A stretch of DNA of 64,000 bases, from assembly GCF_000512585.2 (NCBI RefSeq), contig NC_089247.1, forward strand, positions 1,364,001 to 1,428,000, read 5' to 3'. A program made the translations under genes and the position numbers. Source of the stretch: Kwoniella bestiolae CBS 10118. Taxonomy: Eukaryota; Basidiomycota; Tremellomycetes; Tremellales; Cryptococcaceae. The notes beneath the pieces are model-generated. The model saw nothing but the letters and a program-made list of their open reading frames with translations. It was not told the origin of the DNA and searched no databases. Of this stretch, positions 1-10,294 are shown one piece after another (positions within the stretch are counted from its first letter, which is position 1; each line of letters opens with the position of its first letter).

Positions 1-343
1 GCAGCACGGCGAAGGCGGTGTCCTCGTCGGGTCCCCCCTCAAAGGCCGAATAGTCATAATCGACGACGTCCTAACTCGAGGAACAGCCATAAGAGAAGCC
101 ATCGAAATCATCCGAACTCAACCCGAAGCTCAGCTCGTCGGGATAGTCCAGCTGGTTGACAGGCAGGAGAGAGGGACGGGAAGTAAATCGACGGTTCAAG
201 AGGTGGAGGAGGAATTTGGGGTTCCTATTGAGCCGATCTTGAACTTACAGGATATTATCAATTACCTTGAGTCTAGGGGAGGGTATGAGAAGCAGCTGGG
301 GGATATCAAGGAGTATAGGAAGAATTATGGGATTGAGCTTTAA
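1..343 (+). CDS. URA5: Orotate phosphoribosyltransferase, 3' end (partial)
   Basis: This is the C-terminal part of the enzyme that joins orotate to PRPP to make OMP in pyrimidine synthesis. The sequence shows the end of the flexible catalytic loop (HGEGG) followed by the PRPP-binding signature VIIDDVLTRGTA, then the family's C-terminal helices ending in NYGIEL and a TAA at 341-343. The first bases read gcag, and an exon that starts at 5 with CAC leaves 113 codons including the stop. This suggests that a 3' splice site lies at 3-4, but the upstream exon is outside the window. The family identity is clear from the two motifs. Only the N-terminal half is missing, because of the window edge and not because of decay. 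Confidence 0.93.
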   Translation, partial: QHGEGGVLVGSPLKGRIVIIDDVLTRGTAIREAIEIIRTQPEAQLVGIVQLVDRQERGTGSKSTVQEVEEEFGVPIEPILNLQDIINYLESRGGYEKQLGDIKEYRKNYGIEL

Positions 344-769
344 GTTAAAGGCTGGCGGGTAGATGAGATGAAGAGAGAACGGTATAGGGTGTAGGGTATA
401 ATCGTGAGAGATGCATTGTCGATGGATCAAATGGATTTGGACGATATATTCACCAAACGACTGTTGTCCGTATTCGGATGGATCACCTTGCTGGTAGGAT
501 CCTTTCACCTGACCGCTACTGCTCAAAGAGATCCTTCCGATAGTGCTGAACAAAGGATGTGTTATACTCCACTGATACTTTTGACCTTCATTCACTGATA
601 ATTGCTCATTGACATCACTTTACAACTTAACATACACTTACAGTAATACCAAAAATACTCAATCAGCCCATCATCACCTCATATCCGACACTATCATCCA
701 TCGTAATCAAGGATTCCATACTCGATACCTCATATATACTTCACACACTCCCAAACGCAACGCAACGCG
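344..769. other. Intergenic region between URA5 and the next gene
   Basis: This holds the URA5 3' flank and the promoter of the gene starting at 770. A TATA-like stretch (catatatact) lies about 40 nt before the downstream ATG. Short open frames on both strands have no coding character. Confidence 0.5.
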
Positions 770-1993
770 ATGACCGACCCCTCCCTAGATTTCCTACTCG
801 ACGGCGGACTCATCCCCTCCCTCCCCTCAGACGGTAGAGTAGCGCACCATGAGTTAATGGGAATGGGCATCAGACGACCCACTCCTGGTCCAGCGCCAGC
901 TCCACTTCCACCGAATCACATCACACGACCAACAGTCAAATCTCCCCCTGATCCTCAGCCTGTATATGGTCTACCGTACATTCCTAATAACCTGCCTCCC
1001 AGAGTGACCTTGAATCCCGACCCGAACCAATCTCAGTCCATACAGAATGGGATTACCAGAAGTACCTCGGATGGTACGAAGCCTCCTGCTCATATCCCAG
1101 CCGGGTCTGGTGTAATACTATCCCGAGGACATGGGAAGAACCATTCCATCTCGAACATCCAGAGATCCCATCTCCCTGCTTCTCATAAAGCTCAGGGGGA
1201 CGATGATGGTGTATCTGTTAGAAGAAGCTTATCGTTCAATCAGGTCCACACTCGAACACAGAATCACATTCCTCCATCGCTCATACCCGGGGCAGCGGGG
1301 AACACGAAATTACATCATTCGATATCTGATTCTGCTGTTCATGCCAACACGCACACGCGATCTATTTCGAGATCTCATTCAGGTGTAGGATCATCCTCTG
1401 GGATAAGGCTGGGTGATGAGGGGGACGAAGAGGTTATTATGAATCTTTTGGATATCCTAGATTCACTTATACTCAAGGAAAGAGCGTTGGATATTGATAG
1501 TGATGTAGCGGTTAGAGATAGAAGAGATAGGAGATTGGATCCATTGAATTTGTTAATACCCCTTTCGGTTATACTAGAGGCATTAGTGAATGAACGGACT
1601 ATCCTCAAATCATCCTCAGAAGAAGGGGTAGTTAGTAAATTACCAACCCTATCCGAAGGGATCAGTCTAACCCTGCCCTCCGGAGAGGTTGACTGGAATA
1701 TACTCCACTGGTACATCACCTCTTTCGGACAACTCCTGAATGGTATATCACCGTTTCTTAGCGCACTGCAATATGCCGCTACCTCCGGAGCTGTATCCGA
1801 AGAGGAGAGGGGGATGTTGGATGATCTGATGAGGAGTGTCAAAGTGTATGTGAGTAAGATGAAGAAGGTTTTTGGGGAGATAGCGGGATTGTATGTTGAT
1901 AGGTATTCGTTCGTTAGGGGTTGGTGGGATGAGGGGGGGATGAAGGATAGTGCGGGGGAGGTTGGGAGGTGGGGGGAGATGTTTGGGTTGTAG
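770..1993 (+). CDS. Unrecognised protein, disordered N-terminus and helical C-terminus
   Basis: This is a single open frame of 407 codons from ATG 770 to TAG 1991-1993, and I see no need for an intron. I do not recognise the family. Residues 1 to about 215 are rich in Pro, Ser, His and Arg and look disordered, with Pro-rich stretches near 35-75. Residues 220-407 alternate hydrophobic and charged residues and look alpha-helical (NLLDILDSLILKERALD, then LIPLSVILEALV, then a Trp-containing stretch WNILHWYITSFGQLL). There is no signal peptide, transmembrane segment or catalytic motif. It is probably a real gene, because the frame is long, has a clean start after a short leader, and its C-terminal half has strong amphipathic order. 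The function is unknown. Confidence 0.7.
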   Translation: MTDPSLDFLLDGGLIPSLPSDGRVAHHELMGMGIRRPTPGPAPAPLPPNHITRPTVKSPPDPQPVYGLPYIPNNLPPRVTLNPDPNQSQSIQNGITRSTSDGTKPPAHIPAGSGVILSRGHGKNHSISNIQRSHLPASHKAQGDDDGVSVRRSLSFNQVHTRTQNHIPPSLIPGAAGNTKLHHSISDSAVHANTHTRSISRSHSGVGSSSGIRLGDEGDEEVIMNLLDILDSLILKERALDIDSDVAVRDRRDRRLDPLNLLIPLSVILEALVNERTILKSSSEEGVVSKLPTLSEGISLTLPSGEVDWNILHWYITSFGQLLNGISPFLSALQYAATSGAVSEEERGMLDDLMRSVKVYVSKMKKVFGEIAGLYVDRYSFVRGWWDEGGMKDSAGEVGRWGEMFGL

Positions 1994-2719
1994 TATTTGA
2001 TCTGTTGGGCATATTGTATCTGGTTGAGGAGGGATCATCATCTGGTAGTACCTTGTGCATTTGCGACGAGGTTCATTCTGATGTGAGATGGGGATGCATT
2101 GTTTTGATCGATGTCTGAGGATGAAGAGAGTGAGAGAGGAGAAGCAGGTCTATGCAAGTTTATCATGACCCGTTGTCTAACGCGGCCAAAATCCTGTATC
2201 GTTAACGTCGGCGTTTATTTTGCGATGACTTTTAAATCCGACGTGCCACATCCCCTCACCCAGCTATCATTCCGCCTCATTCCGTCCCCTCCACCATACA
2301 ACGCAGTACCACCGCACAACCGAGCTAGCTACAGTGGTGTAGTGTTGTATGTACCCTGGCTGGATTCACCATACACACCACGCACTTGCACTTGCACTTG
2401 CACCGTCTGATACTGCAGCTCACACACTACATGTTATATTGAAATCTTCAACTTCTACCACTTTCTTTCTTTTTCTTAGCCATCAACATTCAAGTGAGTA
2501 TACTCGACCTGTACCCATCCACACACATCGACATATCCCAAGTAGCGGTAGCAGGAGGAGCAAAGGAATAAGAAAAAAGAGAAAGAAACAGAAAAATAAC
2601 AGCGTAGACGAGAGCGGAGGAGAAAATTTCAACAAACGCTCGCTACTTGGGATATACATTTACTATACCACAACACACTTCATACGACCCCTTGCTGATC
2701 ATCTTGCTATCACAATAGA
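1994..2719 (+). promoter_or_regulatory. RPS8 promoter and leader with a probable 5'UTR intron
   Basis: No gene fits here. It contains a short run of three TTGCA-type hexamers (2385-2402) and a pyrimidine-rich leader. A good donor (gtgagtat near 2493) and an acceptor (cacaatag, ending 2718, one base before the RPS8 ATG) suggest a 5'UTR intron of about 225 nt, which is common in fungal ribosomal protein genes. The intron is inferred from splice-site sequence only. Confidence 0.45.
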
Positions 2720-3684
2720 ATGGGTATCACTCGTGATTCGCGCCACAAGCGCTCTGCCTCCGGTGCTCGAAGAGCCCACTAGTGGGTTTACTTTCGTCTA
2801 CGGGCGAATTTGACTGAAGGAGCAGTGTATTGATGATCTGGTTTTGCTTGTTGCTTTTAGCCGAAAGAAGAGAAAGTTCGAGTTGGGTCGACAACCCGCT
2901 ATGACCAAGCTCGACTCTTCCAAGAGAATCCACGAGGTCCGAGTACGAGGTGGTAACACCAAGTACAGGGCTCTCCGATTGGACTCTGGAAACTTTGCTT
3001 GGGGTTCGGAGCACGTTACTAGAAAGACTCGATTGTTGACTGTGGTGAGTAGGCTTTTCTCTTTTGGCGATAGGATAATGAGTATGGGAATCACATACAG
3101 TAGGAGAAGGAGCGGATCATGGGTTTCTTGTGACATTTGCTAATCTGCTTGCAACCCCTTAGCGATACAACGCCACCAACAACGAGCTTTTGAGAACCCA
3201 AACCCTTGTGAAATCAGCTGTCGTCGATGTCGATGCCACTCCTTTCAGACAATGGTACGAGGCTCACGTGGGTATCTCTTCTTTCCTCTAAATACATCCC
3301 TTCATTGACGTTCGAGTAATCACTCGCAGTACGCTCAACCCGTCTCCCGAGCCAAGAACGCCGCCGCCCCCACTGAAGAAAAGACCGAGGTCAAACAATC
3401 CAACCACGTCAAGAGAGTCCTCGAGGAACGAAAGAAGGATGCCAAGATTGACCCTCTCCTCGAACAACAATTCAGAGCCGGTCGATTACTCGCCATCATC
3501 ACTTCCCGACCTGGTCAATCCGGTCGAGCTGATGGTTACATCCTTGAGGGTAAGGAGTTGGAGGTGAGTAATACAGATAGTGCCTCAGAACGTGATGTAG
3601 GACTATAAGCTGATTTCTCTTTGTCATTTTGAATAGTTCTACAACAGAAAACTCCAAGTCCGAAAGGCCAAGCACGCTGCTTAA
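2720..3684 (+). CDS. RPS8: 40S ribosomal protein S8 (eS8)
   Basis: This is a structural protein of the small ribosomal subunit (eS8 family). The start MGITRDSRHKRSASGARRAH and the basic RKKRKFELGRQPA block are diagnostic. Five coding exons are read: 2720-2781, 2861-3044, 3163-3267, 3330-3563 and 3637-3684. They sum to 633 nt, giving 210 residues, close to the usual eS8 length. The first junction splits a Tyr codon (ta|c), which restores HYRKKRK across the intron. All introns are GT-AG. The protein ends in a Lys/Arg/Ala-rich tail (RKAKHAA). A second ribosomal protein gene (RPS23) lies at 43.4 kb. The two are not adjacent. Confidence 0.96.
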
Positions 3685-4923
3685 TCGAATTAATCTCTAG
3701 TATAGAAGTAATTTGGGTTATTCAGTGTAGGAAGTCTTTGTATTGTTGGAGAGATGGATTCATGATTCTCGACACGAAGCGATTGGTATTCTTGGGTGTG
3801 CGTTGATTGCAATGAGCCTAATTCCGGAGCAAGGAGTAGATTGAGGTCCAACGATGGCGAGCAGAGAGATGTTACAACTACCACTGGAACATCGCAGATC
3901 GACGAACTCCTGTTCAAGCGAAAAGAGTTATTCTCGCGCCTGAGTGAGCTTGCATGTCAGGAAAAGATCGTGCATTTTCTGAGGGATCTGATGTCTTCAT
4001 CTACGGTCAAAGAGTTCAGAGACTGATGCATACCGTTTGTACCCATTTGGGAACCACGAGTACCTGAGTTGTTCTTGTTATTTTGGGTTTTCAGGACATG
4101 GCGTAGAAGCAAGGTACAGCCTTCTTTTTCGCTTCGAGTGCGAGTCATGACCTGTTCTGAACGCCATGATCGTCATCTCCTACATACTTGTCGTTGCATA
4201 CCTCGATGGATGCATCTCGCACTCACACTTGCACTGTCTACATGCATGAGATCACTACTACATTAGAATCTAATATTGGCATATGTGACAACTACAAGTA
4301 AAACATTATTCCTTCCTTATTCGCGCCTCCCCTTTGTGGCTGCTGATGGTTGATTGTGTCTGTTGACGGGGTGGTGATCGGAGGAGGCACGCACTTCTCA
4401 CTCACTCTCAACCTCAATTCACATCTACTTATAACATCATCTTTCTCTCTCTCTCTTTTCTCGACACTCTTCTTCCTTCTACTACACTTACTCTGCTCAT
4501 CGCTCATCACTCATTTGCTCCTGTCACGAGAATTGCAAGCTGTTGTCATAATATACGATTCTCTAAACAACAACACCTCCTCCACCTCACTTACCCTAGA
4601 AATCCGAAACAATCAACAATCAACAACAAAGAGCCAAAGTGGATCAACATCTCACTAGCAAGAGAAGATAATCAAAAAACATTCACGTCTTTCTTTTGTC
4701 CTGCTCTTATTCATCGTTTCACCTCGACTCGCTACTCTCATATTATTCCGATACATATAATCAGAAGGGAGGTCTGCTGGATTCAGACTGATACCTAACC
4801 TTCAATTCCTGCAATATCAATAACGTCATTATCACTATCCTTCAACCCCGACAATATAATCACACTACCACTACCATCATCCATCTTCCTTCCCCCCTAG
4901 ACATCAAGGTAGCACAAGCCAAG
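3685..4923. other. Intergenic region between RPS8 and CDH1
   Basis: About 1.2 kb holding the RPS8 3' flank and the CDH1 promoter and leader. A CT-repeat tract (about 4440-4462) and many short pyrimidine runs are typical of fungal promoters. A 76-codon frame at 3796-4026 looks weakly protein-like (charged, helical end) but lacks an ATG start, and I did not call it a gene. Confidence 0.5.
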
Positions 4924-7443
4924 ATGTCAATATACGATACAGAATTCTCAAGGAGGATCCGATCGTCCGTCCCCTCCTCTCCTAGAACGGCCCCTTCATC
5001 GCCTCGATACGACCTCCGATCAAATGGGAAGGGAGGGAATGGAGATGTATTTGGAGATATCACAAGTCCAATGAGGAATGCTTCGCCTAGAGCTAGTCCG
5101 ATAAGTGCTAATGTGGGGAAAGGAAAGGGCGTGGTGAGGGAGTATGGTGATAGGTATGTTCACAACGTTTTCATGATCTCCCTAGCACTGGGAGAGATCT
5201 TCGTTACGATCGTCCTTTCACTCAACGTGGTGCGTCGACTGATCCTCGCTGATTGGGAATGTAGATTTATTCCAACAAGAGATGGGAGCGATATTCATGC
5301 TGCGTATCAGCTTAGTGCCGATGCGAATGGGATCACCGGGCAGATGGTGAGCAAAGTTAAAGGGAGGAGGAGAAGTAATCAGCACGCTTTTGATGGGGAT
5401 GTCAGGAGAGGTAAGTTGCTCAAATACTGTCGTTGAAAGCTTTCAACTTACCTTGCTGATCCAAACGGTGAAATAAACAGAAGAAGCAAATGCGACATTC
5501 ACCCAATTACTCAAAACGGAACTCTTCCCTCCATCTCAATCGCCTTCTCGAACCTCCTCGCCGGCTCAATCGCGCTCTCGAACGCGACATCAACAGCTCA
5601 GACAACCTATGACATTCGATACTAGTAACATCCCTACAAATAATCACTCTTATCCTATCTCTGGTGCAGGTGACACACCGTCCCATCATTATCCGCCACC
5701 AGCAGCTACATCAAGTGGAGAAAGGGGTAGGGAAATGTCACCTGCAGCTACTCTTCCACCCTTACCTATGCACGCTCCTTCAACGCCTACATCTGGGCAC
5801 GGTAGACCGCCAGGTGCTGGACCCAGTTCATCCCATCACAGAGCTCATCAATCTCAGGTCGCCTTGACTTCCGGTACGACACGTCCTGGTAATTCTCCGC
5901 CCAATTCTACTGGTAGGAGGTCAGCTTTCTCACCTCCCCCCGGAGGGAATGCACATGGATCGCCCTCTACTCCGACGAAGAAACGGATCCTCAACTTTAC
6001 TTCTCCCGGTACCGTCAGGATCAATGGTGGATTGAGTGGTGTTACCGGATTGGGAGCGGATAGTCTGGACGATATGAACCACCCCGTATATAGTTTGAGT
6101 CCGGTGGGAAAAGAAAGTCAGAGAATGTTACTTAGTCCCAGGAAGGAGATCAGATCAATTGCAAAAACGCCTTTCAAAGTGCTTGATGCACCTGAATTAG
6201 CCGTGAGTTCAGCTCGCACTTGATTGAGGAGAAGTCATCAGCTAACAGAAACATACTTCAGGATGACTTCTACCTGAACCTTGTCTCTTGGTCAGCCTCC
6301 AACGTACTTGGTGTAGGACTCAATTCATGTGTCTACCTCTGGAGCGCTCAGACCAGCAAAGTCACGAAACTCTGTGATCTCGTGAGGGTCGCTTCTGACG
6401 GTCAAGCCGTCGACGATACCGTCACAGGACTGGAGTGGACCAATAAGGTAAGTACAATCTTATCACTGCCAAAGTACGAGACTGACTCTGATATGACGTG
6501 TTACAGGGAAGCACCCTAGCAATAGGAACGAACAGTGGTCTAGTCGAAATATGGGACGCAGAATACTGTAAACGGATTCGAACGATGTCAGGCCACACTG
6601 GTCGAGTGGGTGCTCTCGCATGGAACTCCCACATCTTATCTTCCGGATCAAGGGATCGAACGATCTTACATCGAGATACTCGTATCCCCGAACACTACAT
6701 CAGGAAATTAGCGGGACATCACAAACAAGAGATATGTGGATTGAGGTGGAACCCCGATACCGACCAACTAGCCTCTGGAGGGAACGATAATAAGTTGTTT
6801 GTATGGGGTGGAACGGATAATAAACCGACTTGGAGATTTGGGGAGCACCGAGCGGCGGTTAAAGCGATTGCGTGGAATCCGCACCAGAGGGGGTTGTTGG
6901 CTAGTGGGGGTGGTACGGCGGATAAGAAGATTAGGTTTTGGAATAGTTTGACGGGGGGGTTGGTTAGTGAATATGATACGGGGTCTCAGGTTAGTCCGGT
7001 TTTTCTCCCATTTGATTGTCATCTTTTCTCTCGATTATTAACCTCACTGTGCGATATCGAGTCTGCATGGCTGTATAGAAGGAATATCGCTCAGAGGTAT
7101 CTTCGAGATGGACAAAGCTGATATAGATGATGTTGCTGTGTTGTAGGTTTGTAACCTCATGTGGTCCCGAAACTCGAACGAACTAGTCTCCACACACGGA
7201 TACTCCGGTGGACCCGTATCGAACCAAATCCATATATGGAAGTACCCCTCGATGACTCAAATCGCCACGCTCACCGGACATACTTACAGGGTATTGTACC
7301 TCGCCATGAGTCCTGATGGACAGACGATAGTCACTGGAGCGGGGGATGAGACCTTGAGGTTTTGGAATGCTTTTCAGAAGGCTAAGAGTGAGGTTGGGAA
7401 GGGGTTTGGAGATGGGATAGGGGTGTTGGCTAAGATTAGGTAG
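4924..7443 (+). CDS. CDH1: APC/C activator, Cdh1/Fizzy-related
   Basis: This is a WD40 co-activator that brings substrates to the anaphase-promoting complex in late mitosis and G1. Exons 4924-5153, 5265-5410, 5481-6202, 6262-6447, 6507-6989 and 7147-7443 give 687 residues. A C-box (DRFIPTR, about residues 76-82) is rebuilt across the first intron. The motif KTPFKVLDAPELADDFYLN (about 354-372) just before the propeller is typical of Cdh1 and not Cdc20. Seven WD40 blades follow, with VYLWSAQTSKVT, VEIWD, LFVWGG, IRFWN, IHIWKY and LRFWN. The last two residues are IR, the tail that docks on APC/C TPR subunits. Between them lies a long Pro/Ser-rich linker (about 125-330), probably holding CDK sites. 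Cdc20 is unlikely because of the DAPEL segment. Confidence 0.93.
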
Positions 7444-8036
7444 TGGTGTGATATCACTTTCAGCCACGCAGCAGGATCGAAGGAGATAAGGGAGGAAGTG
7501 TGGGTGGTAGAACATGGAAGAGTGGAAAGGACAGTAGTAGGGAGGTGATAGGACATTTTAGGGGAGTAGTAGTAGGTGTATATGTGTATAATGAAATTCA
7601 AGTATCAAGAGGACTGTACTATTGTTGTAGTACTTCATTTTTTTTCATAATTCCTTTTACGGTTGTTCGAGAAGATTTCGTCTTTCCCATTGCTTTGTGT
7701 TATAGATTATGTTCTGTTCTGTTCGTATACTGGTCTCATGTGTTATATAGTACTATACTTTACGAATTATATCATGATCAGTTCAAGTTCAATGCATGTC
7801 CCATTTATGCCCTGTACATTCACATTTACTCCTCACAGCATGAGAGATCGGCTCAACCCGGAATGGAATGACCTCCACTCGAAAAGTCCATCTACCATCG
7901 AAAGATCGCGATGTGTTCACAATTTGCTTCTTGTATGCATATGAGATATTTAACAGAAGTTCTACTGAATCTAACAAATCAAGACAGAAGTTTTACTCAA
8001 TCTAACAAATCAAGACATGTCCCGCTAGTACGAACG
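7444..8036. other. Intergenic region between CDH1 and HEM14
   Basis: This contains the CDH1 3' flank and the HEM14 promoter. Just before the HEM14 ATG sits a 31-bp tandem duplication (7955-8016). Otherwise only short frames without coding character are seen. Confidence 0.5.
7955..8016 (+). repeat. 31-bp tandem duplication upstream of HEM14
   Basis: Copy 1 is 7955-7985 and copy 2 is 7986-8016. They match at 29 of 31 positions (C/T and G/C differences). The unit length is not a multiple of three, and the repeat ends 20 nt before the ATG at 8037, so it affects the leader and the reading of upstream in-frame ATGs. Confidence 0.9.
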
Positions 8037-9866
8037 ATGCCCCCACCTCGAAGTATAACAATCCTAGGAGGCGGTCTCTCCGGCTTGACAGCAGCGTATA
8101 AACTATCCAAGCTCCTGCCTTCCAGCAGCGGATCAAAGATTACACTCATCGAATCTACCAATAGGATAGGAGGATGGATCAATTCTCAGAGGCATGAGGT
8201 GGAATACCTCGATCCTGATAGGAAAGGTGAGGTGATCAGTGGGGAGGTGACTATTGAGAGTGGGCCGAGGAGTATTAGGCCGAGGGGAAGTGAGGGTGCG
8301 AGGGGGATGTTGAGGTTGGTGAGTTTGTCTTGTTTGTACAAGGGTAGATATACCTCGCCTGAGAAATCTCTGTTTCTGTTTTAGACTGATGGGGATGTGC
8401 AGATAAATGATTGGGGGATAGACGTTTCGATTGTAGAGCATCACCAAACAAATAATCGTTCATCGCCAGATGGAGCACAAGCTTGGACCACACCACGGAG
8501 ACTGAACCTAAAGCTAACACTTATCTTATGACCCCAGCTCAAAGACCTAGACCTCACATCCTCAATCCTGCCCATCCTCTTCTCCCACCCAGCAGCCAAG
8601 AACCGATTCCTCCTCGACCCATCCACCTCCCATCTTACCGCCTTACCCACCTCGCCCCTATCCCTCCTGTCTTCCAACTCCCCCCTGCTCAAAGGTCTCC
8701 TCCCTTCCGCGCTCAAGGAACCTTTCCACCCCCAGATACAAGGTGTATCCGATGAATCGGTCGATTCATTCTTCTCTAGGCGACTCTCACCGGCCATAGC
8801 TCGGAACCTAGCTTCATCGATGGTTCATGGGATTTATGCTGCCTCTTCTAAAGATCTATCTGTACGATCTGCTTTTCCAAGTTTGTGGGACGCAGAACAG
8901 AAATATGGGAGTGTCGTCGTTGGTATGCTCAGCGGTGGCAGCCCAAGTAAGAAGAGTAAAGCCGAAGTAGAGAGGGAGGAAGAGGAGTTGGGAGAGCTGG
9001 GAAGGGAAAGTAAGAAATGGAGTTTGTACGGCTTGAAGGGGGGGTTGAGCAGTCTGACGGATAGGTTGTATGAGGAGATCCAGCGGAGTGGGAACGTGGA
9101 GATCAGGTCTAATGAAGCTGTCAAATCTATAAAATCCCTGTCACCCTCTCAGACATCTCAAGAAGGAGGTAACGGGATGGTAGAGATCGAAACTACCCAA
9201 GGGAAATACACAACCGACCACATAATCTCAGCACTATCATCCTCAACTCTCTCTTCCCTCCTTTCCGACCGACAATCCCTCTCTCATCTAGATACAAACC
9301 CCTACACCTCCGTAGGCGTAGTCAATCTCGTCTATCCCCTCCCACCACACCAGATCCACCCAGCAGGTTTTGGGTACCTCATATCTCGTTCTGATCCTTC
9401 TTCCAACCCCTACGGTGTATTGGGAGTGATATTCGATTCGACCGCCATACCCTTATCCACCGATGTGAGGGGAATCACCAAATTGACTCTAATGATGGGT
9501 GGACCATATTGGTCTTCATACTCTCCCAATCTGATTCCACCAGGGTCGAATGAGGAATTGATAGAAAATAGTATAAATCACTTGAACACCGTTTTCCCCC
9601 ATTTGAGGGGTGTCGAACCAATATTGAAACTGGGTAAGATCAATTGGGATTGTATACCCACCTATACACTCAATCATGGACAGAGGTTACGGGATCTGCA
9701 CAGGCATATACGGGATGGTGAATGGGATGGGAAGTTGAGTTTGGTAGGGAACGCTTATGGGGGAGTGGGGCTTAATGATTGTATTTTCTCGAGCGAGGGG
9801 GTTGTGAAGGAGTTGATGAAGGGGAGTAAGGTAACGGGTTTGGAGAGGTGGGAGACTTGGGAGTGA
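8037..9866 (+). CDS. HEM14: Protoporphyrinogen oxidase
   Basis: This flavoenzyme oxidises protoporphyrinogen IX to protoporphyrin IX, the step before ferrochelatase, at the mitochondrial inner membrane. Two exons (8037-8318 and 8538-9866) give 536 residues, normal for the family. Residues 5-20 contain the FAD dinucleotide-binding GGGLSGLTAAY loop. The segment ESGPRSIRPRG and, after the intron, LLKDLDLT...HPAAKNRFLLD match the family. The C-terminus carries the second FAD motif (VGNAYGGVGLNDCI). The 219-nt intron is longer than its neighbours, but the protein joins across it without a gap. Start choice is uncertain: in-frame ATGs at 7911, 7935 and 7941 would add a basic, Ser-rich leader that could be a targeting sequence, although it overlaps the tandem duplication. 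I chose 8037 because it directly precedes the FAD fold. Confidence 0.92.
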
Positions 9867-10294
9867 GCTGAATGTGAGGGGATACCGTAGATTGACCGAT
9901 GCTGGAGTAAAAGTTCGACATGTTATCAGGAAGAAGGACCATAGCATCAAGTGATTCTAGGCATAGCATTCATTACTTTCACGAACGGTTCATCTCATAA
10001 AGTCAGACAGATATATGCAAGGTACCCAAGCCCAAGTCAGGGGATACCGCTGTCCATACTGGAGTCGAGCCTCGATTGTCAATCCCATTTTCATGAGATC
10101 ATCAAGTTGAAGGATGGCATCTCGAAATCGAATGTACGTCAAACGTTTCGATGCATCCTCATACCTTCTAATGAATCTTGCGAATCTTCCCATAGCAAGA
10201 TATGTGTATGACTACATCACTAAAAATAAATTACTTGAACTTCACTATGCCCTTCCACAAGACGACTTCGACCCCCGTTCCAATCCATTCATTA
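9867..10294. other. Intergenic region between convergent HEM14 and SET2
   Basis: The 3' flanks of two genes that face each other. Short frames are present on both strands and I see no motif or RNA gene. Confidence 0.5.

Noticed and set aside
2782..3162. snoRNA in RPS8 introns
   Set aside because: TGATGA and CTGA motifs occur in intron 1, but in the wrong order and spacing for a C/D box RNA; intron 2 has none.
8319..8537. Extra exon inside the HEM14 intron
   Set aside because: An acceptor-like ttttag at about 8383 is followed by a short open stretch, but the protein joins without a gap across the whole intron and matches the family, so no extra exon is needed.
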